From positions 9,713,475 to 9,777,474 of the forward strand of contig NC_052121.1 in the NCBI RefSeq assembly GCF_012273895.1: DNA of 64,000 nucleotides, given 5' to 3'. This stretch comes from Zerene cesonia (lineage: Eukaryota > Arthropoda > Insecta > Lepidoptera > Pieridae). The notes below the pieces were generated by a model that saw nothing but the letters and a program-made list of their open reading frames with translations, did not search any database and was not told where the DNA came from. Position 1 is the stretch's first letter. Every line of letters starts with the position of its first letter. Below, in pieces: positions 56,401 through 64,000 of the stretch. The position numbers were made by a program, and so were the translations under genes.

Positions 56401-56536
56401 CAAGCCAGCGAAGGAACTAAAGAAGACAAACTTACAGAGCGCTTTCTTCTTGTGGACAGAAATTATTACACTTTCCAGCAATATTCGTTCCCGGGCTTGG
56501 TGTATTTTTGTTTTGCAAATAATCTAGATACGACAT
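53455..56536 (-). CDS. SAC3/GANP-domain protein (SAC3D1-like), 364 aa
   Basis: Seven exons in transcript order: 56536-56436, 56278-56117, 55891-55730, 55461-55186, 54646-54509, 54185-53999 and 53523-53455; GT-AG, one open frame. It starts MSYLDYLQNKN. GKCNNFCPQEE (residues 21-31) followed by REKLIHILEVV is the usual opening of a SAC3/GANP domain. Then come LRPFHVLRKVVHYLL, YDFLNDRLRAVRQDM and LLEPIIQFHVFFALR, all typical of the family, and the end is NMDLEDFLNAAT. SAC3D1/SHD1 proteins are linked to centrosome duplication and spindle behaviour, while larger SAC3 relatives act in mRNA export; the length fits SAC3D1. Introns 4 and 6 carry repeats (54672-54872 and 53705-53860). Confidence 0.92.
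53705..53860 (+). repeat. Repeat family R2 (SAC3D1-like intron 6)
   Basis: CAAGCCGGTGGTTCACCTGA, then GGCAAGAGATCACTAC and GGTCTGGGAAGGGTGAGG, diverged from 58490-58790. Confidence 0.55.
54672..54872 (+). mobile_element. Helitron-like repeat ending GAGCTAGT (SAC3D1-like intron 4)
   Basis: Near twin of 32680-32885, including TGTTGCTCTTTCACGCA, ATTGCAATGAAATTTGGTA and CCGCGGGGCAGAGCTAGT. Confidence 0.65.
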
Positions 56537-58477
56537 CGTGAAATAATAAAATTGAAACAATACGTGACCACTAAATATTCATAGAATACAAATAAGGATA
56601 TATTAGAATATATCTTATTGAAGTTGTTTCTAACATGAACTGGAGAAAAATTTATTTTTTATTATGAATTTTGAACACTTGAGCCCGAGCCTTGGCACCA
56701 AAATTGAAAAATTAATAATGACATTTGTGTGTTGTGATTTGGAAGATTAAAAGTTTTTTTAAATAGCAATACCAGTATAGTATTATATTAACTGTGACAA
56801 TCCATTTCTGTTTTGCGCATATAACTGTTTTTATCCGCTTTTACTATTCGGTAATCGATATAAAAAAATAATGATAATAAATTTAATAACGTATCAGCTA
56901 ATTATAAGTAAGGATATAAATTGAAAATTACCACCTACTCGATCCGCCTCCAATCAGAATGATCCAGTCTGAAGCTAGTTTTGTAAAGCTTGTATCTTAT
57001 TGTTTCGCATGAGATGCAATACTGATATTTTCATCAAAATTCAAATATCAGTTTTGTCTTAACTGTGTAGCAACATTCCTCAATACATATATAACTCCAG
57101 CTTTAACGGAAAGCGTGCTGGCCTGTAGCTGGCACACATGCTGGTCATGTGCATATGCTTACTGTCATGGCTGTCCCTGGCAAGCAAGCAGATCGCAAAT
57201 AAATCAAAAATTGCTTTAGGCACTTGAGTGCAATACGCGTGATATTACCATGTCACTAAGAACAGATTTCCGATTGATAATCTAGCGTTTACAATAATTA
57301 TAGCGTAGTTATTACATTATACTAGTAGAATTGTAGTATCACGGCTTTGACAATATACCTGCGACAAATAACTGATTTGCAGCAACGTGACCACAGAGTA
57401 AGTCATTCAGGTGACCGTTATGTACCGTATTAATTCCTCACAAAATGTAAGGAATTAGACGAGGCAGTGACGAGGGTGAGAGCGACGTTACTACTCACTC
57501 ATACATTACTATATACTTTATCATATCACAAAATTTTCTTACAATTTAATAATATACAGGCACACATCAACGGAATTATTGTGACTTACTAACTCTATAA
57601 CTCTTTACGTAATAACTCGATAAATTTGAATCGTCACATTTAAAGCAAAAACAAATAGATCTAGACCAAAAGGGCTAAGATAGCTAACTTACATGTGCTG
57701 AATGCGCGCACGATAGTAAGAAAATAGACTATAATACAAATATGTTGAAAAGCAATTCCTATATAAAAAAGTTGACGTAACAATTATTTCAACTTATTTA
57801 ATTTCAAGCCATACAATAGCATAAAACATATCGACTAAATTAAATAATACACAATATTATACTTTATAATCATCCCAAATTTCCTAAAATTATTTTAATA
57901 TCAAATGTAAATTGAATTAACGATGGTTATCTTTTTAGTGTCATTTATTTGTGTGCCTGTATTTATCTAATATCTCGTTATAATAACTACGGCTCTGATT
58001 GAATTATATATTACAGAGATAGTAATCTGTTAAAGTTTTGTTTTTAGTGAAGGCACAAACTGCGTAAAACCTCGTGAAGCAAAGCACATATTTTCACAAT
58101 ACTAACGGGTTACAGATAATTAAATGGTTAGGGAATAACAAACTATAGACTACTGACCCTCAATTATTCTTTATATATCTACTAGCTGTACCCACGACTT
58201 CGTGTGCAGTAAATAGATGGACAGGAGTTATTTTTACGTCATGTACTGTTGCGTAACATAAGATCTCGTCAAAAAGTGCTCATCACACTTGACAACTTTT
58301 CTCAAGAAAGTATATTCATATCTCTTCAGGTTCAGCTGGACTGTTAGGGGTCCACACCAGGGATTCTAGATCCTCGATTTTCGCATGTCGCCCTTTACTT
58401 AGAACAATTTTTCATAAGATATAAGAATATTCATATATTTTTTTATTACACTCATTTTTTAAAAAATGATTTTTTTT

Positions 58478-58790
58478 TTTTATGTCATAGCGGGCAACTG
58501 AGCTGGTGGTTCGTCTGATGGTAAACGATCACCACCGCCCATGAACATTCGCAAAGGTAGTGCCTCTGCGAATGCGCTGCCCGCTTTTAGTGGGTAAGGG
58601 AAAAGGAACGGATTCATGACAGGAAAGAAGGAATGGACTGGGACGGTAGAGGAAAAGGAAATAGGCCACCGGCTCCCCCACTCACCGTACGAAACAGAGT
58701 GGCATGCCACTATTTCACGCCGGTTTTCTGTGGTGGTACTTCCCCGGTGCGAGCTGGCCCAATTCGTGCCGAAGCGTGCTCGACTAACAC
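58478..58790 (+). repeat. Repeat family R2, best-preserved member
   Basis: Contains GAGCTGGTGGTTCGTCTGAT, CGATCACCACCGCCCATGAA, TGCGAATGCGCTGCCCGC, GGCACCGG-type turn (CCACCGGCTCCCCCACTCAC) and CGTGCCGAAGCGTGCTCGAC. Other members: 12118, 20908, 25899, 53705 and, reversed, 62501. Probably a SINE-like family; I see no clear box A/B. Confidence 0.7.
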
Positions 58791-58989
58791 AATAAAATTT
58801 TAACTAAAACCGGTTATTGTGGTTTAACTATAACAGTTAGAATTATGCCCTCGCGAACTAATTTCTTCGCAATAATAATATGTACGTTGATTGTGTAGAC
58901 TGAGTGAGTTAGGATTATTTTTATTTTTTCTATCATTAATAGATTTAGCAGCGCACATCAATAACTAATTTTTTTAGTCATGTGTTTTA

Positions 58990-59160
58990 TACCTTGATAC
59001 ACTTACCCGCGTTGTGCCCGTTCCTGTGGGAATTTGGGGATTTTTATACATAGAAACCCTCCTCTTGAATCACTCTATCTATTAAAAAAAGCGCGTCAAA
59101 ATCTATGCAGTAGTATTTGAGTTTATCGCAAACAGACAGACAGACAGACAGACGCGGCCG
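58990..59160 (-). mobile_element. Helitron-like segment with GACA microsatellite
   Basis: CGTTGTGCCCGTTCCTGTGG, ATTTGGGGATTTTTATACATA and AAATCTATGCAGTAGTATTT match, in reverse, the kind of sequence at 10230-10410 and 18690-18860; it ends in a (GACA)n tract. Confidence 0.4.
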
Positions 59161-59306
59161 GGTACTTTATTTTAAAAATAATACGTATAATGAAAAAACG
59201 TGTTGGTAAACTCTGTTCAATAGTGACATTTATAATAAAACAATTAGGTTATCAAATAGACAAGACAAAAATAAAACGATTGTGAAATACGCAAACAATA
59301 ATACAA

Positions 59307-61802
59307 TTATTGTATTTTATTTATAAATGTCGCATATATGTATACTTTTAGAATAGGATGCTTGGTTGCTGTAACATATATTGAGGCTAGTGCTCTGCCT
59401 TGATCCATCGGGAAGACACTTGGTAAAGTATTGGAGTTTATTGTTATATTTGTGACTTCATAAAATTTCTGAAATAAAAGCAACAGACATTTTAATTTAC
59501 ATTATTTTGGAAAATATGGATAGTTATGCCTGTTTATTGGAGCAGAAAGAAGAAAATGCAACCTTTATCTCCAAGCTGTTGGTGTGGTATGATTAGAAAC
59601 TGGTAAAATGCGTGGTCATTTCTCTTTATCTCTAACTCCATATCTATACTATAAAGCCGAAGAGTTTGTTTGTTTGAACGCACTAATCTCAGAAACTACT
59701 GGTCCAATTTGAAAGATTATTTCAGTGTAAGATAGCCCATTTATTGAGGAAGGCCATGGGCTATATATGTACTACGAGCGAAGCCGGGGCGGACCGCTAG
59801 TTAATTATATGAAAATAAATAGTATCATTTATGTGGTAGTGGTGCGTATCATTAACACGGAAAAAATATTAATTAAAACTAATTTCCATCAAGACACTCA
59901 TCTAGCTTCTTGATGTTTTCTTTCTGTCGAGACACCATTACAACTCAATTTTGTTATAATTGCATTGTAATGGACAAGCTATTGAATCGTAATATTGTGA
60001 CATTTTACTACAATAGCGATCTGCTATTCCTTTCAGTAAAAGCAATTCCCTTATAGATCTTTCACATTAAAATCAGTAACCTTGTCGGCCAGCGCAGCTC
60101 CATAAAATTTTTGAAGTTAAAGCATTTTTTTTGCGCATCATACATGATCCGCCAGCTCTTAGGTGAAAGGTATCTTAAGGCTAGTGCCGACTGTACCAGA
60201 GCGAGAAAGGTTGACACAGCAATATAGATTTAAATTCTACCGCGCTCTATATTTTTAAAGTGACGGTTCTCCTCTCTTGTAAACGGCTTCGTTACGTTAC
60301 GCGTTACTGCGTCAATCTGTCTGGCTTCCCTTTCTCTTAGAAAGATGTACACACGTTTTTTATATCTTCCTGTCATTCGTTGACAGTAAAAATAATATGA
60401 TATGAATTGGTTACTTACAGGTTGTAGTGGACATTCCAAACCGTGTTCTTTTCTAAAAGTAAAAAATGGAGATGCAAATAAATCACATACTTTGAACTTC
60501 AATACGACAAATGTTGGTCTATATTCATTGTGTAGAAATTCTTCGACAGAAATGTCCGCCTGAAATTATAGCCAGTTGTAATCATTTAAATTTTATTACA
60601 GTCATAACTATAGGTAAATAAAAATAGGTCAAAAGTGAGTTGGACTCGAAAAGTAAGGGTTTTGTCAAAATTCTTAGGAGCAACTGCAAAAAAATGGTCA
60701 CCTATACTATTTAGGATCGTGCTGTTGTTGTTACTCACTATCACGGTTAATGAGATATAGCCTGGTGGCAGAGGGACAGACTGACAAATGGACAGCAAAG
60801 TCTTAATAAAAGGATTCGGATATAAAAACCTTTATGCTAGATTTACCTCAAGCGGACATCGAAATAGGCTTCGACGTTCAAGCCCGAGTCCTTATGAACT
60901 GAAGAAATTTATCAGATGAGGTTCTTGATTCGAATTGGGGCTTACCGATATTCTATTGTCCCACGTGCGCAGCACACTGGCGTAAATATTAAGAGCTGGT
61001 TTACTTTTCCGGGAATATCTTCTCACAATCGCTGACACATTTGAAATGTAGATATCGTCAACATGTGTTATTTGAACCCTTTCTATTGCCACGTCGAATG
61101 TCTGGAAAAATCTGGGTTGTCACTTTTAAAACGTACAATCACACAATGCACTTTTCTACACACTAGAATTGCCTGTGTAATCGGGATAGTCTCATTCAAC
61201 TTTTATCAAAATTATACAAAATTAGAATCTATCCCATTTTGAGTAGTTAATATTATATATACTTTTATTGTCAACAACATAGTGCATAGAAATACCACAA
61301 CATAAAAAGATACACACATGTACGATAACACACAACGATCGCAAATTAATAATTGCGAGTGGAAATATAACATGTGTAAGAATATTTCATGTTGTTCTTG
61401 CTTTGTTTCCAACTTCATGTAACCACATTTTACAATAATACAAGTGCATAAACATTAAGCTCGAAGTGCATTTAGGGAGATACGCTATGTAACGTAATAC
61501 AGGTTTACAGGTACCTACCGTTTTCCACCCGAACTTTGTGGGGAAAATGCCGGAATGTATTTTTCCTTTGATTATGTGTTAAAGTTACAATATAATATTG
61601 AAGTAAGAGAAAACCAACAATTAAGCTTGCTTGAATATATATTTCCTGGCTTTGCCACGTATATAGCATGGTTAGCAAAACATGTTGATTTTATATTTTA
61701 AAGACCGAGAACTTATGCCTAAGAGCAAATAAATAAACTTACATAAATTACTCCCAACAACAAAGCAATGACGCAGAGTTTTACAATCATAGCTTTCAAC
61801 AT
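59307..61802 (-). CDS. DUF1091-family secreted protein, 172 aa
   Basis: Four exons: 61802-61743, 61101-60946, 60559-60419 and 59468-59307; GT-AG, all in phase 0. Exon 1 (MLKAMIVKLCVIALLLGVIY) is a signal peptide. The mature part has FDVAIERVQITHVDD, VSAIVRRYSRKSKPALNIYA, the KVCDLFASPFF cysteine region and GLECPLQP (second cysteine), then KFYEVTNITI and the late VFPMDQGRA stretch. This layout fits DUF1091, a lipid-binding (ML-like) fold common in insect secreted proteins, including CheB gustatory proteins of flies. Ligand and tissue are unknown. Intron 3 contains a Helitron-like element. Confidence 0.8.
59643..59801 (+). mobile_element. Helitron-like repeat ending CGCTAGT (DUF1091 intron 3)
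   Basis: TATACTATAAAGCCGAAGAG start, AACTACTGGTCCAATTTGAA middle, ACGAGCGAAGCCGGGGCGG then ACCGCTAGT end. Confidence 0.6.
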
Positions 61803-62500
61803 GTTAGTCGGTTAGATCAAAATAAATTAGTGTAGGTATTCCATAAAACGCGAAATTTAAATCGTCAAATCATTATCTTAAAATACGTATTCCAATTTTC
61901 AACGGAAATTAATTTCCTGGATGCATTACATTACTATTGCATTAGAATCTGTATATATGGGGTACTCATTATAATTTTTGTATCGGATTTTTAAAACTAT
62001 AAATTGAAACTGGAGGCGGATTTGATTTGATTTGATTTTTGTAACATAATTTTTTCTTGTATATTAGGTACTATATGTTAAATATTTGTAAATTTTCTGT
62101 AGCAATAAAAAATAAATTGCTAAATAAATAAATAACAACAAAAACCTTTTATTATACACAAAATAAAAGAGAACACAAACAGAATATAGCCAATAACAAA
62201 ATAAGTTAAGATTAAATAAAGCACGGTATACGTAGTTTTGAATTGTAATCCGACGAAAAATTATGATCAGTAGAAACGTACAATTCAATGCTTTAGTTTT
62301 TAGTATATTATAACCTATAAATATGAAACCGATTGATTGTGGTGTGAGTTTTTGATATAACGGGCATTGTTTGCGGTTTATTTTAAAAGAACAAAGAAAT
62401 ATGAGCACTATGAGACTTTATAACAATCATAAAAAAACGTATTATCGTAATTAACGCAGAGTCAAATCCAGCATACTTAGTATCTAGAATGTCTGTTTCC

Positions 62501-62664
62501 TTTTCTTCACCTTCCCAGTCCAGTTCTTCTTTTCAACTGTCAATCCTTTCCTTATCCCCTTAAAAGCGATCAGCGTATTCCGAGGGGCATTTTCTTTGCA
62601 AATGTTTATGGCCGGTGATGATCGCTACCATCAGACGAACCACCAGCTCTTTTGCCTGCTATGA
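62501..62664 (-). repeat. Repeat family R2, reverse orientation
   Basis: CACCTTCCCAGTCCAGTTC, CAATCCTTTCCTTATCCCC and CATCAGACGAACCACCAGCTC are the reverse of the family. Confidence 0.65.
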
Positions 62665-63216
62665 TATAAAAAATTTATATCTGTAGCTAAACTTTATTAG
62701 TACAAAAAATTAACAAAACAGATCACCATTTATAATTCTGTAATTTTCAATTTCCATTCCATTAATGATGTTGTTTAGTGGAAAAGGTTAAAATTGGTAC
62801 CTTACTATTAGATATCCGTATGTTTTGTATATATAAAATAGAAAAGCTGGAAGCTAAGAGAAATAGTTATGGAAGAATGAAATAAATACGAATTATGGGA
62901 TGGGAATGATAATTTGAGATTGATCGAAGGGAGAGATAATGGTAAGAGATGAGGTGTGAAAAGTTTGGTTTTTGGTGTAAGTACAAATTACAATAGGTAC
63001 TATCCTTTTCTTTCAGATTAACAGACAAAATTTGCTCCAACAATCTCTTTTCGTAGCAAAAGGTAAAGTCAAGTTTGCTGATGATTAGAAGAAGAAGAGA
63101 AAATGAAGGACAAGAGTTGCTGGAGTTGTGTAATTTGATTAATTGATATTGGTTTCTGGTTTATAGTAAAGTGTAAGCAGCCAGACGCGCATTTTTGGCA
63201 TATAAAATCAATATGG

Positions 63217-63366
63217 ATTTAGAAATTAAAAACTTTTTAACGGATTTTATACGCGATTTATATTAATTATATTATTAACCCGACGTTTCGGACATTTTAC
63301 AACGAGCGTGGTCATGAAAGTTTTTAATTTTTAAATGTATAATACTCGCGTAAAATCGAACACAAG
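63217..63366 (+). mobile_element. Short repeat with inverted ends (retroelement tail family)
   Basis: ATTTAGAAATTAAAAACTTT at left, AAAGTTTTTAATTTTTAAAT at right (about 63317-63336), core TTAACCCGACGTTTCGG and ACGAGCGTGGTCATG, then ACTCGCGTAAAATCG beyond. Homologous to 29171-29324 and to the insert at 441-506. Confidence 0.65.
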
Positions 63367-64000
63367 AATATACTATCAATATGGATGCTTCGGATGCTTT
63401 GATGACATGTGATTTTTGCCGCCATCGCTAAGCACATCTTACGCAGTAACTATTTAGTAATCTACAGCAGAGTGTTTTTTGTCTTCAACACCAATATGGT
63501 ATTTTTTCTCCGTTTATTGTAGTCTAGTCTCTAGATACACTTAGTATTCATCACTCTATTTATATTTGTACATATTATACCAACACTAATAATTAGTAGA
63601 AGAATATGAACGCATTTAAAGTTGAAATTGGGTATTTGCACAATTTTGTTAAATCTATGCCAATTATAGCAAGCATTGGTAAGCTTTTTACAATGTGAGA
63701 GGGAAATAAAAGAAATAAGATCTGAATATCTCAATTTCAGGAAGTAACAGCAAGTAAGTGGACTAATGTTGTTTTTTTATAATAATTCATTATTAATTAT
63801 ATAATGTGGCCCAAAGCGTGAGCTAATAATCATTTCATGGGAAATTGAAAATATATACAATACTAGTTATGCACTCTATAAAGACTCTTCCTGCTGTTTG
63901 TCCATTTACATCTTCTTCTGATTTTGATTGGAGTTTTTTTTTTAACAGAGCGATTCCAGAGGATGTTTTATGTGTATATATAACATGCATATATATGCAA

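Larger units (their letters stand above)
56537..59306. other. Intergenic region between SAC3D1-like and DUF1091 genes
   Basis: No supported gene. Contains a reverse Helitron-like start at 58191, the R2 repeat at 58478-58790, another Helitron-like segment at about 58990-59160 and a GACA microsatellite (about 59132-59154). Confidence 0.65.
61803..64000. other. Right-hand flank, no gene seen
   Basis: Upstream region of the DUF1091 gene and A+T-rich DNA. Holds an inverted R2 repeat (62501-62664) and a retroelement tail (63217-63366). Open frames here are hydrophobic A+T-rich chance ORFs. Confidence 0.6.

Noticed and set aside
61930..61965. TATA box for the DUF1091 gene (TATATA near 61950)
   Set aside because: No initiator at the right distance and about 150 bases from the ATG; not strong enough to report.
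62064..62408. 114-codon minus-strand hydrophobic ORF
   Set aside because: A+T-rich, dominated by Leu/Ile/Phe/Tyr, no motif, no splice context; likely chance.

Overview
The window looks like nuclear DNA of an insect, most probably a moth or butterfly. It is A+T-rich, its genes have short exons with GT-AG introns, and it holds mitofusin (Marf), a BCL7-like gene, a SAC3-domain gene and a DUF1091 secreted-protein gene of insect type. It also carries tRNA-headed SINEs with 10-12 bp target duplications, non-LTR retrotransposons, a mariner fragment and many short repeats ending in CTAGT like small non-autonomous Helitrons. The order assignment rests on the style of the repeats and genes, not on a search. 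Five runs of N interrupt the sequence; three are exactly 1000 bases, so they are placeholders of unknown true size.

Layout. (1) 1-28825: a tandem array of cytosolic sulfotransferase (SULT) genes on the + strand. Copy A contributes only its last codons (3-32). Copy B (6973-12573, first exon hidden in a gap), copy C (15402-21503, most of exon 4 hidden) and copy D (22961-28825, complete, 368 residues) share the same seven-exon plan and alignable introns and flanks. A broken LINE (1202 to at least 5570) sits between A and B, and 1.9 kb of mixed transposon debris (about 13077-14946) between B and C. (2) 29675-33978: a fifth, diverged SULT gene (copy E, 342 residues) on the - strand, tail-to-tail with D, with an extra intron and a clear TATA/Inr core promoter. 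(3) 34047-38019: gene-poor, with one odd GC-rich 39-codon ORF. (4) 38020-38924: BCL7-like gene on the - strand, divergent from (5) Marf, 40188-48730 on the + strand, 14 coding exons, of which exon 7 is mostly in a gap. (6) 53455-56536: SAC3D1-like gene on the - strand, 364 residues, complete. (7) 59307-61802: DUF1091 secreted protein on the - strand, 172 residues, complete. The rest is intergenic DNA with repeats.

The SULT genes would together transfer sulfate from PAPS to small hydroxylated compounds (detoxification, hormone or pigment conjugation). Marf (mitochondrial fusion), the BCL7-like protein (SWI/SNF chromatin remodelling) and the SAC3-domain protein are single-copy housekeeping genes with no evident functional link to the SULT array. 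The most informative part of the window is the array. Because the copies are alignable, several insertions can be read against empty sites in sister copies. Different parts of the copies show different relationships, which suggests gene conversion or unequal crossing-over. Copies B and C share an approximately 11-base deletion that removes the last 21 codons seen in D.
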